64,000 bases of DNA from Rubrivivax sp. (GCA_027484825.1 JAIXSE010000016.1:310001-374000), one strand, 5' to 3'; positions 52,727 to 62,605 are shown, counted from the stretch's first letter. The notes: generated by a model not told the origin, from the letters alone. Numbers and translations are program-made.

Positions 52727-53443
52727 ATGCTCAAGATGCAATCGCTCTCCAAGGTCTACCGGACCGAAATGATCGAGACCTACGCCCTGCGCGACTTCAA
52801 CCTTGAAGTCCGCGCCGGTGAATTCGTGGCGGTGACCGGCCCGTCCGGCTCCGGCAAGACCACCTTCCTCACCATCGCCGGCCTGCTGGAGTCGTTCAGC
52901 GGCGGCCGCTACGAGCTCGACGGCGTGGACGTCAGCCACATGAATGACGACCAGCGCTCCCGCATGCGCAATGAAAAGATCGGCTTCATCTTCCAGGCCT
53001 TCAACCTCATCCCCGATCTCAACCTGCTGGACAACATCGAGGTGCCGCTGCGGTATCGCGGCATGAAGGCGGCCGAGCGACAGCGACGGGCGCGAGAGGC
53101 GCTGGCGCGGGTGGGCCTGTCGGCGCGAGAGCGGCACTATCCGGCGGAACTCTCCGGCGGGCAGCAGCAGCGGGTGGCCATTGCACGGGCCCTGGCCGGC
53201 GAGCCGCGCCTGCTGCTGGCGGACGAGCCCACCGGCAACCTGGACAGCAGCATGGCCCGCAGCGTGATGGAGCTGCTGGAGGAGCTGCATCGCGACGGCG
53301 CCACCATCGTGATGGTCACCCACGACCCTCAACTGGCCGCGCGAGCGCAGCGCAACGTGCATGTGATTGACGGACAGGTGATGGACATCGCGGCCCAGCT
53401 GCATCTGGACGCTTCCCCGGTGCGCAGCACCACGCCGGCGTGA
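52727..53443 (+). CDS. ABC transporter ATP-binding protein (MacB/LolD type)
   Basis: This 238-residue ATPase has Walker A GPSGSGKT (38-45), signature LSGGQ (142-146) and Walker B LLLADEP, followed by TGNLD and the switch His in MVTHD. The sequence [23 protein letters not shown] is characteristic of the MacB/LolD/FtsE-like mechanotransmission family. It powers the two FtsX-type permeases encoded downstream. In MacB itself ATPase and permease are fused; here they are separate. A short direct repeat (CCCAGTCACCCA twice) lies in the gap before it. Confidence 0.94.
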   Translation: MLKMQSLSKVYRTEMIETYALRDFNLEVRAGEFVAVTGPSGSGKTTFLTIAGLLESFSGGRYELDGVDVSHMNDDQRSRMRNEKIGFIFQAFNLIPDLNLLDNIEVPLRYRGMKAAERQRRAREALARVGLSARERHYPAELSGGQQQRVAIARALAGEPRLLLADEPTGNLDSSMARSVMELLEELHRDGATIVMVTHDPQLAARAQRNVHVIDGQVMDIAAQLHLDASPVRSTTPA

Positions 53444-53451
53444 GGGCCGTG

Positions 53452-54849
53452 ATGAGGACGCTTGTTCCCCACGTACTGCGAGGCCGACTGGTCGGAGGAT
53501 CGAGGCGGACGTCGTCGCCGGCTTCCTTGTTGTCTTCGCGCTTGGCATCGGTCAAGGCATCGTTCTCGGCCCTGGCCGTGCTGACCCTGTGCGCCGGCTG
53601 CTGTCTGCCCGCCGCGGCCCACGCCGAAGATCTGCTGGACATCTACGACCTGGCCCGTCGCCATGACCCCACCCTGGCCATGGCCCGGTCGGTGCAGGGT
53701 GAGCAGACCGAGGTCGCCCGTCAGGCGCGGGCGGCACTGCTGCCGCAATGGTCCGCCCAGTATGCGGAGCTGCGCTACCAGGCCGATGGCAGCCGCGAGC
53801 ACCAGCTCACCCACAGCCTGAGTCAGGTCCTGCTGGACCTGGGCAAGCTGCACACCCTGGACGCCGCCACCACCGGCGCTCATGCGGAAGACGCCCGGCT
53901 GCAGGCCGCGCAGGCCGATCTGTGCGCGCGGGTGGCCACGGCCTATTTCGGGGTGCTGTCCGCACAGGCCAGCCTGGGCACCACGCTGGCCGTGGAAGAT
54001 GCCTACCGCCAGCAGGTGGAGCAGGCCCAGGCCCGCTTCGACGCCAAGCTCGTCGCCGCACAGGACGTGGAGCAGGCGCGCGCCTACTACGAGCTGGCCC
54101 GCGTCAACACCGCCCAGGCGCAGGAGTCGCTGGCCGATGCCCGACAGGCGCTGGCCCAGATCACCGGCCAGCCCCCCGGCGAGCTGCGTCCGCTCGCACC
54201 GGAGCTGCCCATGACCGCGCCCGAGCCGTCCGACCCGCAGGCCTGGGTCGATCAGGCCCTGCGCGACAACCCCAGCCTGCGCGCAGGTGCCCTGGACCTG
54301 ACCGCCAGCGAGCAGCGCGTGGCCGCCGCTGGCGCCGCGCACCTGCCCACTCTCAGCGTGGGCCTGGACGGTGAGCGACGCGCCGGTTCGGGCGTGTCCG
54401 CGCCGGACGCGCGCTACACCACCACCGTGGGCTTGCGCCTGAACATTCCGCTCTTCGCCGGCGGCGCGGTCGAGTCGCAAAAGCGGCAAGCCGTCTACCA
54501 GCGCGAGCATCAGAAGGACGACCTGGAAGCGGCGCGCCGATCGGTGATCCGCAACACGCAGGGCTACTACCAGGCGGTGGTGTCGTCGCTGAGCCAGATG
54601 CGCACCACCCAGGCGGCCATGACCGCCGCTGAAAAATCCCTGGCCTCCACCCGCAGCGGCCTGGACCTGGGCGCCCGCAGCATGACCGATCTGCTGCTGG
54701 CCATCCAGACGCACAGCAATGCGCGCAGTGCCTGGGATCAGGCCCGCCACCGCCATGTACTGGCCAAGCTGCTGCTACAGCAGGCCGCCGGCCATCTGGG
54801 CGAGCCGCAACTGGCCGCCGTCAACCTCCTGCTCATCCCGGGACCGTGA
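53452..54849 (+). CDS. TolC-family outer membrane channel of the export operon
   Basis: I favour the ATG at 53452, preceded by GAGGG; a GTG at 53440 overlapping the ATPase stop is the alternative. The signal peptide is long, with the hydrophobic core SALAVLTLCAGCCLPAAAHA. The mature protein has the two TolC repeats (DLLDIYDLARRHDPTLAMAR; LYDLARR-type start; RLNIPLFAGGAVESQKRQA, the usual second-repeat strand). No lipobox is used. It forms the exit duct for the ABC exporter. The gene lies in the middle of the operon, between ATPase and permeases, an order not typical of macAB-tolC. Confidence 0.9.
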   Translation: MRTLVPHVLRGRLVGGSRRTSSPASLLSSRLASVKASFSALAVLTLCAGCCLPAAAHAEDLLDIYDLARRHDPTLAMARSVQGEQTEVARQARAALLPQWSAQYAELRYQADGSREHQLTHSLSQVLLDLGKLHTLDAATTGAHAEDARLQAAQADLCARVATAYFGVLSAQASLGTTLAVEDAYRQQVEQAQARFDAKLVAAQDVEQARAYYELARVNTAQAQESLADARQALAQITGQPPGELRPLAPELPMTAPEPSDPQAWVDQALRDNPSLRAGALDLTASEQRVAAAGAAHLPTLSVGLDGERRAGSGVSAPDARYTTTVGLRLNIPLFAGGAVESQKRQAVYQREHQKDDLEAARRSVIRNTQGYYQAVVSSLSQMRTTQAAMTAAEKSLASTRSGLDLGARSMTDLLLAIQTHSNARSAWDQARHRHVLAKLLLQQAAGHLGEPQLAAVNLLLIPGP

Positions 54850-56162
54850 ACATGCTGACCTACTATCTTGAACTCGGCCTGCGCAGCTTGCGGGCTCATC
54901 GTGGCCTGACCGCCCTGATGCTGCTGTCACTGGCCATGGGCGTGGCCGCGTGCATGACCACGCTGACGGTGTTTCATGTGCTGTCCGGCGATCCAATTCC
55001 CGAAAAGAGCGCACGGCTGTTCAATGTGCAGCTGGATGCCGAATCGAGGCAGGGCTATCAGCCCGGCGGTGAGCCTACGCAGCAGCTGACACGCCTGGAT
55101 GCCGAGGCCCTGCTGCGCGACAAGCGCGCCGTGCGACAGGTGATGATGACCGGCGCCAACATCGTGGTCGACCCGGAGGGATCCGGGCAGCCGGGGCAGT
55201 CGCCGTTCTTCGCACCGGCGCGATATGCCAGCGCTGATTTCTTCGACATGTTCGACGTGCCCTTCCAGTACGGGCGGGGTTGGACGCCGGCTGACGATGG
55301 GTCCGAAGCGCGTGTGGTGGTGATCTCCCGGCAGCTCAATGAACAGCTGTTCGGCGGCGCCGACAGCCGGGGCCGCACCCTGCGCCTGCGGGACCAGGAC
55401 TTCACCGTCATCGGCGTGCTCCAGCACTGGCGGCCGGCCCCACACTTCTTCGACCTCAGCCAGGGCGCGTATGCCGAAGCTGCAGACGTTTATCTGCCCC
55501 TGGCCACGTCCTATGCGTTGAAGCTGGGCAGTTCCGGCAGCATGAACTGCTGGGGCAGCAACAACGCCGATCCTCGCGCCCTGGGGGCCAGCTGTGCCTG
55601 GCTGCAGTACTGGGTGCAACTGGACACGGACGCTCAGCGCCGCGCCTATCTCGACTACCTCGCGCAGTATTCGGACCTCCAGCGCCAGGCCGGGCGATTC
55701 GAGCGACCGGCCAACCCGCGGCTGCGTCCGGTGATGGAGTGGCTGTCGGTGCGCAAGGTTGTGCCCAGCGACTTCCGCTTGCAGGTCTGGCTGGCCTTTG
55801 GCTTCCTGGTGGTGTGCCTGACCAACACCGTCGGTCTGCTGCTCGCCAAATGCCTGCGCCGCAGCGGTGAAATCGCCGTGCGCCGCGCCCTGGGCGCACC
55901 GCGTCGCCAGATCTTCCTGCAGTTCCTGGTGGAAGCCGGCAGCTTGGGGCTCACCGGCGGCCTGCTCGGGCTGGGGCTGACCTGGGTCGCCTTGTGGATC
56001 GTTCGGATGAATCCCGCGCCCTACGCCGCCCTGGCGAAGATGGACTGGCAGATGCTGGCGCTGACGCTGGTGCTGTCGCTCGTCGCCAGCCTGCTGGCGG
56101 GGCTGCTGCCGGCCTGGCGAGCCTGCCAGATCACGCCCGCCCTGCAACTGAAAACACAATGA
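54846..56162 (+). CDS. ABC transporter permease 1 (MacB/FtsX type)
   Basis: This 438-residue protein begins with a GTG overlapping the channel gene stop (GTGA); an ATG at 54852 is also possible. One N-terminal helix (LTALMLLSLAMGVAACMTTL) is followed by a large periplasmic MacB-type core domain (residues about 45-300). Three C-terminal helices carry the FtsX motif EIAVRRALGAPRRQIFLQFLVEAG. The extended Cys- and Trp-containing periplasmic part (GSMNCWGSNNADPRALGASC) may recognise a substrate. It would pair with permease 2 and the ATPase in a mechanotransmission exporter. Confidence 0.9.
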   Translation: MNMLTYYLELGLRSLRAHRGLTALMLLSLAMGVAACMTTLTVFHVLSGDPIPEKSARLFNVQLDAESRQGYQPGGEPTQQLTRLDAEALLRDKRAVRQVMMTGANIVVDPEGSGQPGQSPFFAPARYASADFFDMFDVPFQYGRGWTPADDGSEARVVVISRQLNEQLFGGADSRGRTLRLRDQDFTVIGVLQHWRPAPHFFDLSQGAYAEAADVYLPLATSYALKLGSSGSMNCWGSNNADPRALGASCAWLQYWVQLDTDAQRRAYLDYLAQYSDLQRQAGRFERPANPRLRPVMEWLSVRKVVPSDFRLQVWLAFGFLVVCLTNTVGLLLAKCLRRSGEIAVRRALGAPRRQIFLQFLVEAGSLGLTGGLLGLGLTWVALWIVRMNPAPYAALAKMDWQMLALTLVLSLVASLLAGLLPAWRACQITPALQLKTQ

Positions 56163-56171
56163 GGTGACCCG

Positions 56172-57392
56172 ATGGACATTCTTCCCATCCTCGTAACGCT
56201 CAAGCGGCACAAGACCGCCGCCAGCCTCATCGTGCTGCAGATGGCGCTGACCTGCGCCATTGTCTGCAACGCGCTCTTCCTCATCAGCCAGCGCATCGAC
56301 CGCATCGGTCAGCCCTCCGGGTTGGACGAGGACCGGCTGGTGATGCTGCAGATCGCCAGCGTGGCCCGCACCGGCAATGAAGAAGCGCAGACCCAGACGG
56401 ATCTGCAGACCCTGCGCGAGGTGCCCGGCGTGCAGTCGGCCACCATCGTCAACCAGGTGGTCTACGCCCCGGCCTCCACCTACACCAGCGTCCGCACCCA
56501 GCCGGGGGAGGGAGAGCCCAATCTGGTGGCCTCCAACTATTACGCGGCCGAGAACGCGATTGCCACGATGGGGCTGCGTCTGATCGCAGGCCGGGATTTC
56601 GCGCCCGGTGAATTCGTCGGCACTGCGGCAGCCAATGAAGAGAACCCGGTCATTCCCGCCATCCTCATCAACAAGGAGATGGCCCAGCAGCTCTTTCCGG
56701 GCGAATCGCCGCTGGGCAAGTCGCTGTATGTCTATGGCAATGTGCCGCATCAGGTGGTGGGTGTGGTGGAGCGGCTGACCTCAACGACCCCGGGCGCCAA
56801 TCTGGACCTGGGCCAGAGTTCACTGATCCTGCCGATTCGGCCCAGCTATCGGGGCGGCGTGTTTCTGCTGCGCACCGAGCCCGGTCAGCGGGAGGCCGTG
56901 CTCAAGGCTGCGGCTGAGAAGCTGCTGCACAACAGCCCGGGCGCCAAGCGGCTGGTCCGGCAGCAGCAACTGCTGACCGACCTGCGCAGCGCCTACTACC
57001 GCCAGGACCGATCCATGATCCAGCTGCTGGCCGCAGTCTGCGTGGCGCTGCTGGTGGTGACGGCCTTCGGCATCATCGGGCTGGGCAGCTTCTGGGTGCA
57101 GCAGCGCACCCGCATGATTGGCACGCGCCGCGCTCTGGGGGCCACGCGGGGGCAGATCCTGCGCTACTTCCAGACGGAGAACCTGCTGCTGTCCACGATC
57201 GGCATCGCGCTGGGCATGGCAGGGGCGTATGGCATCAGCCTGTTGCTGATGCGGCAGTATGAGCTGCCGCCGCTGCCGGCGGTGTATCTGCCAGTGGGCG
57301 CGGTGGTGCTGTGGGGGCTGGGGCAACTGGCCGTGCTGGCACCTGCGCGCCGGGCCGCTGCGCTGCCGCCGGTGGTAGCGCTGCGGGGCTGA
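56172..57392 (+). CDS. ABC transporter permease 2 (MacB/FtsX type)
   Basis: This 406-residue protein has the same plan as permease 1: an N-terminal helix (TAASLIVLQMALTCAIVCNALFLI region), a periplasmic domain, and three C-terminal helices with RMIGTRRALGATRGQILRYFQTENLLL. The two permeases differ clearly in their periplasmic domains, so the transporter is a heterodimer. It starts nine bases after the preceding stop. It ends before a 10-bp repeat and the response-regulator gene. Confidence 0.9.
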   Translation: MDILPILVTLKRHKTAASLIVLQMALTCAIVCNALFLISQRIDRIGQPSGLDEDRLVMLQIASVARTGNEEAQTQTDLQTLREVPGVQSATIVNQVVYAPASTYTSVRTQPGEGEPNLVASNYYAAENAIATMGLRLIAGRDFAPGEFVGTAAANEENPVIPAILINKEMAQQLFPGESPLGKSLYVYGNVPHQVVGVVERLTSTTPGANLDLGQSSLILPIRPSYRGGVFLLRTEPGQREAVLKAAAEKLLHNSPGAKRLVRQQQLLTDLRSAYYRQDRSMIQLLAAVCVALLVVTAFGIIGLGSFWVQQRTRMIGTRRALGATRGQILRYFQTENLLLSTIGIALGMAGAYGISLLLMRQYELPPLPAVYLPVGAVVLWGLGQLAVLAPARRAAALPPVVALRG

Positions 57393-57410
57393 GTCGTTGC
57401 CCCGCACCCT

Positions 57411-57447
57411 CGGACCTTGCACGACCTTGCACGACCCTGCACGACCC
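57411..57447. repeat. 10-bp tandem repeat between permease 2 and the response regulator
   Basis: Blocks reading CGGACCTTGC, ACGACCTTGC, ACGACCCTGC and ACGACCC follow one another at a 10-base period. They lie between the permease stop and the regulator start, 35 bases before the latter. Confidence 0.75.
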
Positions 57448-57481
57448 GGTGTCGGACCCTCGCTCGATTATTCTCACGCCG

Positions 57482-58828
57482 ATGCGCACTGTCCTGATCA
57501 TTGATGACCACCCTGCGGTCGGGGAAGCCCTGACCCTGCTGCTGTCCTTGCACGAGATGGAGCCGCTGCATGCGCTGACGCCGGCCCAGGGGCTGGCGCT
57601 GCTGGCGCAGCGACGCATCGACCTGGTGATCCAGGACATGAACTTCAGTGCGGACACCACCTCGGGCGAAGAGGGCCGCACGCTGTTTCACCAGATCCGG
57701 CAGGCGCATCCGGACCTGCCGGTCATCCTGCTGACGGCCTGGACGCAGCTGGAGCAGGCCGTGGCGCTGGTGAAGGCCGGTGCGGCCGACTATCTGGCCA
57801 AACCCTGGGACGATGCCAAGCTGCTGGCGACGGTGGAGAACCTGCTGGAGCTGGGGGAGAGCCACCAGGCGCTGCGACAGGCCCGGCAGGACCATCAGCA
57901 GCGGCTGGCGGCGCTGACGCAGCGCTATCGGCTCGATGGCATGGTGGTGGCCTCGCCCGCGTTGCTGCGCTGCCTGGAGCTGGCCTGTCAGGTGGCGCGG
58001 TCGCCGGCGCCGGTGCTCATCACCGGGCCCAACGGCAGCGGCAAGGAGCGGGTGGCGGCCATCGTGCATGCCAATTCCGCAGTGGCCAGCGGGCCGTTCG
58101 TGGCCATCAACTGCGGCGCCTTGCCTGGGGATCTGATCGAAGCAGAGCTCTTTGGCTCGGAAAGCGGCGCCTACACCGGCGCGGCCCGTGCACGGGAAGG
58201 GCGCTTCGAGACGGCCGATGGTGGCACGCTGTTCCTGGACGAGATCGGCAACCTGCCGCTGGCCGGGCAGGTCAAGCTGCTGCGGGTGCTGGAGACCGGC
58301 CGGTTCGAGCGGCTGGGGTCCAGTCGGACACGGCAGACGCAGGTGCGGGTGCTCTCGGCCACCAATGCGGACCTTCGCGCCATGGTGGCGGCCGGTACAT
58401 TCCGTGAAGACCTGTACTACCGGCTCAATGTCATCGAGATCTCGCTGCCCGGGCTGGCGGACCGGCCGCAGGACATTCTGCCGCTGGCGGAGCATTTCCT
58501 GGCCGGCCGTGCGCGGCTGGGCGAGGGCGCCCGCGACGCGCTGCTGGCGCATGCCTGGCCGGGCAATGTGCGGGAGCTGAAGAACGTGATGGAGCGTGCT
58601 GCGCTGCTGGCTCCGGGGCAGGGCAGGGATCGCAGCATCACCGAGCAGGACCTTGGGCTGCCCGCGGCAGTGGCGCCGGCGAGCCGTTCGCTGGATGAGC
58701 CCAGCCGCGAAGCCGTGATGGCCGCGCTGGAAGCGGCTTCGGGCGTGGTGAGCCGGGCGGCGCAGGCCTTGGGCTTGTCCCGACAGGCCCTGTACCGGCG
58801 CATGGAGCGCTACGGGCTGGACGTCTGA
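57482..58828 (+). CDS. Sigma-54-dependent response regulator (NtrC family)
   Basis: The ATG at 57482 gives 448 residues in the standard order. The receiver (1-125) has acidic D8-D9, phospho-acceptor D52 and the K in LAKPWD. The AAA+ domain has Walker A GPNGSGKE (182-189), the sigma-54 contact loop GAYTGA (229-234, a common variant of GAFTGA) and Walker B LFLDEIG. A C-terminal Fis-type helix-turn-helix follows ([20 protein letters not shown]). It should activate a sigma-54 promoter when phosphorylated by the kinase encoded next. A perfect sigma-54 promoter heads its own operon, implying positive feedback. Confidence 0.94.
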   Translation: MRTVLIIDDHPAVGEALTLLLSLHEMEPLHALTPAQGLALLAQRRIDLVIQDMNFSADTTSGEEGRTLFHQIRQAHPDLPVILLTAWTQLEQAVALVKAGAADYLAKPWDDAKLLATVENLLELGESHQALRQARQDHQQRLAALTQRYRLDGMVVASPALLRCLELACQVARSPAPVLITGPNGSGKERVAAIVHANSAVASGPFVAINCGALPGDLIEAELFGSESGAYTGAARAREGRFETADGGTLFLDEIGNLPLAGQVKLLRVLETGRFERLGSSRTRQTQVRVLSATNADLRAMVAAGTFREDLYYRLNVIEISLPGLADRPQDILPLAEHFLAGRARLGEGARDALLAHAWPGNVRELKNVMERAALLAPGQGRDRSITEQDLGLPAAVAPASRSLDEPSREAVMAALEAASGVVSRAAQALGLSRQALYRRMERYGLDV

Positions 58829-60207
58829 TGCGCACGGGGCGCCGCCTGACCGGGCGATATTCCCTCAAGCTGCGCCTGATGCTGTTCCTGCTGGGCGCGT
58901 CGCTGCTGTCGATCGGCACACATGCGAGCTGGACCTTGTGGCCCTGGCCGCTGCTGGCGCCGTGGATGGGCCTGCGTGCACCGGCCCCCTGGAGCGCCAC
59001 GGCTTTGGTACTGACGGCGCTGGTGGTGTTGCCCGGCATCTGGGGGCTGGCGCATGTGCTGCTGGCGCCGCTCACGCGGCTGATCCGTGCCCTGGAGGGC
59101 ACGGTGCTGAGCTACCGCGACGGGGACTTCAGCAGCGTCATCACCGCACAGGCGCCCACCGGCTTGTCGGAGCTGGAGGAACTGCTGCGGCTGCATCATG
59201 AGCTGGGCCATGCCTTGCGGGAGCAGCGGCGGCAACTGGCGCAGCGGGAGCTGCTGCTGGATACGGTGGTGCAGAACACGCCGGTGGCGCTGGTGCTCAC
59301 CGATCTGCAGGACCGGATTGCCTATGCGAATCTGGCGGCGCGGCAACTGCTGGATGAAGGGCGGAGCCTGTCCGGGCGCTCACTGGCGGACGTATTGGCC
59401 CGAGCGCCCGACGACTTGCGGGCGGCCGTGGCCCAGCCTCGTGACGGGCTGTTCAGCGTGATGCTGGACCAGCAGGAGGAACGGTTTCACCTGTCGGTGC
59501 GGGACTTCCAGTTGCAGGGGCAGCCGCACCGTCTGCGCTTGATGCGGCGCATGACGCGGGAGCTGTCGCGCCAAGAGGTGGCGAGCTGGAAGCGGGTGAT
59601 CCGGGTGATGAGCCATGAGCTGAACAACTCGCTGGCACCGATCTCGTCATTGGCGCACAGCGGCGCGGAGCTGGCGCGTCGCGGGCAGATGGAGCGCATT
59701 CCCGGCGTGTTTGCCAGCATCGGGGAGCGGGCCGCGCATCTGCATGCCTTCCTCGCCGGATATGCGAGTGTGGCCAAGCTGCCAGCACCGGTGCTGACGG
59801 TAGTGGACTGGGCGCATGTGCTGGAAGGGCTGGCGGTGCACTACCGGTTTGCGCTGGAGGGCCCGGTGCCGACGCAACCGGCACGCATGGATGCGGCGCA
59901 GATGGAGCAGGCCCTGATCAACCTGCTGAAGAATGCGCATGAATCCGGCAGCGCGCCGGAGGCGGTGAGCCTGAAAGTGGAAGCGCTGCGGGACGAGTGG
60001 CGGGTGGAAGTGGCGGACCGCGGACCGGGCATGAACGAGGCGCAGCTGTCGCAGGCACTGCTGCCGTTTTATTCGACCAAACGCAGCGGGACGGGCCTGG
60101 GTCTGGCGCTGGCGCGGGAGATTGCGGAGGCGCATGGCGGGCGCATCGTCATCGGGAATCGGGATGGCGGGGGGCTGTGGGTGGCGTTGATGATTCCGCG
60201 GGGGTAG
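58828..60207 (+). CDS. Membrane sensor histidine kinase of the export operon
   Basis: It starts on the last base of the regulator stop (TGATG). The 459-residue protein has two membrane helices (residues about 14-33 and 56-80) with only a short loop of about 25 residues between them, so it probably senses within or close to the membrane. A HAMP-like segment and a PAS domain (about 145-245) follow. The transmitter has H263 in VMSHELNNSLAPI and an ATPase with NLLKNAHESG and GTGLGLALAREI. The ELNNSLAPI H-box is the NtrY-like subtype usually paired with NtrC regulators. The intramembrane-type sensor fits detection of a membrane-active compound (inference). Confidence 0.93.
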   Translation: MRTGRRLTGRYSLKLRLMLFLLGASLLSIGTHASWTLWPWPLLAPWMGLRAPAPWSATALVLTALVVLPGIWGLAHVLLAPLTRLIRALEGTVLSYRDGDFSSVITAQAPTGLSELEELLRLHHELGHALREQRRQLAQRELLLDTVVQNTPVALVLTDLQDRIAYANLAARQLLDEGRSLSGRSLADVLARAPDDLRAAVAQPRDGLFSVMLDQQEERFHLSVRDFQLQGQPHRLRLMRRMTRELSRQEVASWKRVIRVMSHELNNSLAPISSLAHSGAELARRGQMERIPGVFASIGERAAHLHAFLAGYASVAKLPAPVLTVVDWAHVLEGLAVHYRFALEGPVPTQPARMDAAQMEQALINLLKNAHESGSAPEAVSLKVEALRDEWRVEVADRGPGMNEAQLSQALLPFYSTKRSGTGLGLALAREIAEAHGGRIVIGNRDGGGLWVALMIPRG

Positions 60208-60294
60208 GGCCACGCTCAGACTGGCCGCCGTGAAAGACCCGGATGCGGTGCTGACCGCATCGCGGGCTTCCCTGTTTCCAGCGGGTGCGGCCGA

Positions 60295-61980
60295 TCACAT
60301 CCCCGCGTAGTTCGGGCCACCACCGCCTTCCGGTGTCACCCACACGATGTTCTGGGTCGGGTCCTTGATGTCGCAGGTCTTGCAATGCACGCAGTTCTGC
60401 GCATTGATCTGCAGCCGCTCGGAGTTGTCCTCGTTCTTCACGAATTCATACACCCCCGCCGGGCAATATCGGCTCTCCGGCCCCGCGTACTTGGTCAGGT
60501 TGACCTGCACCGGCACCGCGTTGTCCTTCAGCGTCAGGTGGGCCGGTTGATTCTCTTCATGGTTGGTATTGGACACGAACACCGAAGACAAACGGTCAAA
60601 CGTCAGCTTGCCATCCGGCTTGGGATAGCTGATCTTGGGCATCTCCGCCGCCGGGCGCAGGAAGGTGTGGTCCGGCTGGTCGCGGTGCAGGGTCCAGGGC
60701 GGGCTCTTGATGCCCAGCTTGGGCAGCAGCCACTGCTCAATGCCGGTCATCAGCGTACCCACCGTGTTGCCCTTCTTGAACCAGGTCTTGAAGTTGCGGC
60801 TCTGGTTCAGTTCCTCATGCAGCCAGCTCTTCTCGAACGCGGCCGGATAGGCATGGAGTTCGTCGAGCTGACGGCCTGCGGCCAGCGCGTCTGCAATCGC
60901 TTCCGCGCACATCATGCCGCTCTTGATGGCGGCATGGCTGCCCTTGATCCGCGCCGCATTCAGATAACCCGCGTCACAGCCCACCAGCGCGCCGCCCGGG
61001 AACACTTGCTTGGGCAGGCTCAGCAGGCCGCCGGCCGTGATGGCCCGCGCCCCGTAGCCCAAGCGCTTGCCGCCTTCAATGTGCTTGCGGATGGAGGGGT
61101 GGGTCTTCCAGCGCTGCATTTCCTCAAACGGCGACAGCCACGGATTCTTGTAGTCCAGCCCCACCACGAAGCCCAGGGTGACCTTGTTGCCTTCCAGGTG
61201 GTAGAGGAAACCGCCGCCGTAGGTCTCGCTGTCCATCGGCCAGCCGGCGGTGTGCACCACCAGGCCCGGCTGGGCCTTGTCAGCCGGCACTTCCCAGAGT
61301 TCCTTGATGCCGATGCCGTAGGTTTGCGGATCCTTGCCGGCGTCCAGCTGGTACTTGCTGATCAGCTGCTTGCCCAGGTGGCCACGGGCGCCCTCGGCGA
61401 AGATGGTGTACTTGCCGTGCAGCTCCATGCCCAGTTGGAAGCCTTCGTGCGGCTCGCCGTCCTTACCCAGGCCGACATTGCCGGTGGCGACGCCCTTGAC
61501 GCGACCTTGCTCGTCATACACCACTTCCGCAGCGGCGAAGCCAGCGAAGATTTCCACGCCCAAGGCTTCGGCCTGCTGGGCCAGCCACTTGGTGACGTTG
61601 CCCAGCGAAATCACATAGTTGCCGTGATTGTGGAAGCAGGCCGGAATCAGCCACTGCGGCGTGTCCTTGGCGCCGGTTTCGCTCAGGAAGAGCACCTGGT
61701 CGCCGGTCACCGGCTGCGCCAGCGGCGCGCCCAGTTCCTTCCAGTTGGGGAACAGCTCGGTCAGCGCGCGCGGGTCCATGACCGCGCCGGAGAGAATATG
61801 CGCGCCCGGCTCCGAACCCTTCTCCAGCACCACCACCGATATCTCCTGGCCCTTCTCAGCGGCCAGCTGCTTCAGGCGGATGGCAGTGGACAGGCCGGCG
61901 GGGCCACCGCCCACCACCACCACGTCGTATTCCATGCTGTCGCGCGGGCCGTACTGGGCAACAAGTTCTTCGGAGGTCAT
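60295..61980 (-). CDS. Electron transfer flavoprotein-ubiquinone oxidoreductase
   Basis: This 561-residue protein has an N-terminal FAD-binding GGGPAGLSTAIRLKQLA, the central ubiquinone/membrane-binding region (KQVFPGGALVGCDAGYLNAARIKGSHAA), and a C-terminal [4Fe-4S] site formed by the Cys of CPAGVYEF and those of NCVHCKTCDIKDP. This is the full ETF-QO arrangement. It passes electrons from acyl-CoA and amino acid dehydrogenases, via electron transfer flavoprotein, to ubiquinone at the inner membrane. The etfAB genes are not in the window. It is convergent with the kinase gene. Confidence 0.96.
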   Translation of the reverse strand: MTSEELVAQYGPRDSMEYDVVVVGGGPAGLSTAIRLKQLAAEKGQEISVVVLEKGSEPGAHILSGAVMDPRALTELFPNWKELGAPLAQPVTGDQVLFLSETGAKDTPQWLIPACFHNHGNYVISLGNVTKWLAQQAEALGVEIFAGFAAAEVVYDEQGRVKGVATGNVGLGKDGEPHEGFQLGMELHGKYTIFAEGARGHLGKQLISKYQLDAGKDPQTYGIGIKELWEVPADKAQPGLVVHTAGWPMDSETYGGGFLYHLEGNKVTLGFVVGLDYKNPWLSPFEEMQRWKTHPSIRKHIEGGKRLGYGARAITAGGLLSLPKQVFPGGALVGCDAGYLNAARIKGSHAAIKSGMMCAEAIADALAAGRQLDELHAYPAAFEKSWLHEELNQSRNFKTWFKKGNTVGTLMTGIEQWLLPKLGIKSPPWTLHRDQPDHTFLRPAAEMPKISYPKPDGKLTFDRLSSVFVSNTNHEENQPAHLTLKDNAVPVQVNLTKYAGPESRYCPAGVYEFVKNEDNSERLQINAQNCVHCKTCDIKDPTQNIVWVTPEGGGGPNYAGM

Positions 61981-62203
61981 GGTCTTCCTAGGTTGTTCTC
62001 GTTTGGGGGCCGGGCAGCTGCACCGGCAGGTTGCGGCGCATTCTAGCCGCGTGGCGCTAAAAAAGAACGGTCGTGCTTTTCCGTGGGATGAGGAATAGAG
62101 AGCTGCGCCGAATTCCCCGGCAGGTGGCTCTCCCGCCCGGTAGATGCCCGAGGGGGCAGGGCACCGTAGGATCGAGACTGACCCAGAGACTTATGGAGTT
62201 CCC

Positions 62204-62605
62204 ATGACCATCCACATCCAGCGTGACAAGACCGGCCCGATGCGCCAGACCGTGCGCATTCGCCAGCATCAGTTGACGGCCGACCAGCCTGTGGCCGGCG
62301 GGGGAGAAGACGCCGGCCCGGACGCGCACGACCTCTATGACGCGGCGCTGGGCACCTGCAAGGCCTTGACGGTGCTCTGGTATGCCAACCGCAAGGGGTT
62401 GCCGCTGGAAGATGTGCTGGTGCAGGTGGACCGGGACGGGTCTCGGGAGCGGGAGGGCGTTTACAAGCTCAAGGCCACCTTGACCCTGGTGGGGCCGCTC
62501 ACCCCGGAGGACCGCGAACGCCTGCTGCAGGTGGCGGGCAAGTGCCCGGTCCACAAGCTCATGACGGAAGTGACCACCGAGATCGAAACGGTTCTGGCGG
62601 ACTGA
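62204..62605 (+). CDS. OsmC-family protein
   Basis: The ATG at 62204, preceded by GGAG six bases upstream, gives 133 residues. The OsmC core is present: DAHDLYDAALGTCKALTVLWYANRKG with the first catalytic Cys, and VAGKCPVHKLM with the second. These two Cys reduce organic hydroperoxides in characterised members. The longer frame from 62144 adds non-conserved residues. It stands alone, divergent from the ETF-QO gene. Confidence 0.92.
   Translation: MTIHIQRDKTGPMRQTVRIRQHQLTADQPVAGGGEDAGPDAHDLYDAALGTCKALTVLWYANRKGLPLEDVLVQVDRDGSREREGVYKLKATLTLVGPLTPEDRERLLQVAGKCPVHKLMTEVTTEIETVLAD

Noticed and set aside
60385-62046. A 553-codon open frame on the plus strand opposite the ETF-QO gene
   Set aside because: It is the complement of a full-length conserved enzyme with intact Cys and FAD motifs; the opposite frame has no recognisable content.
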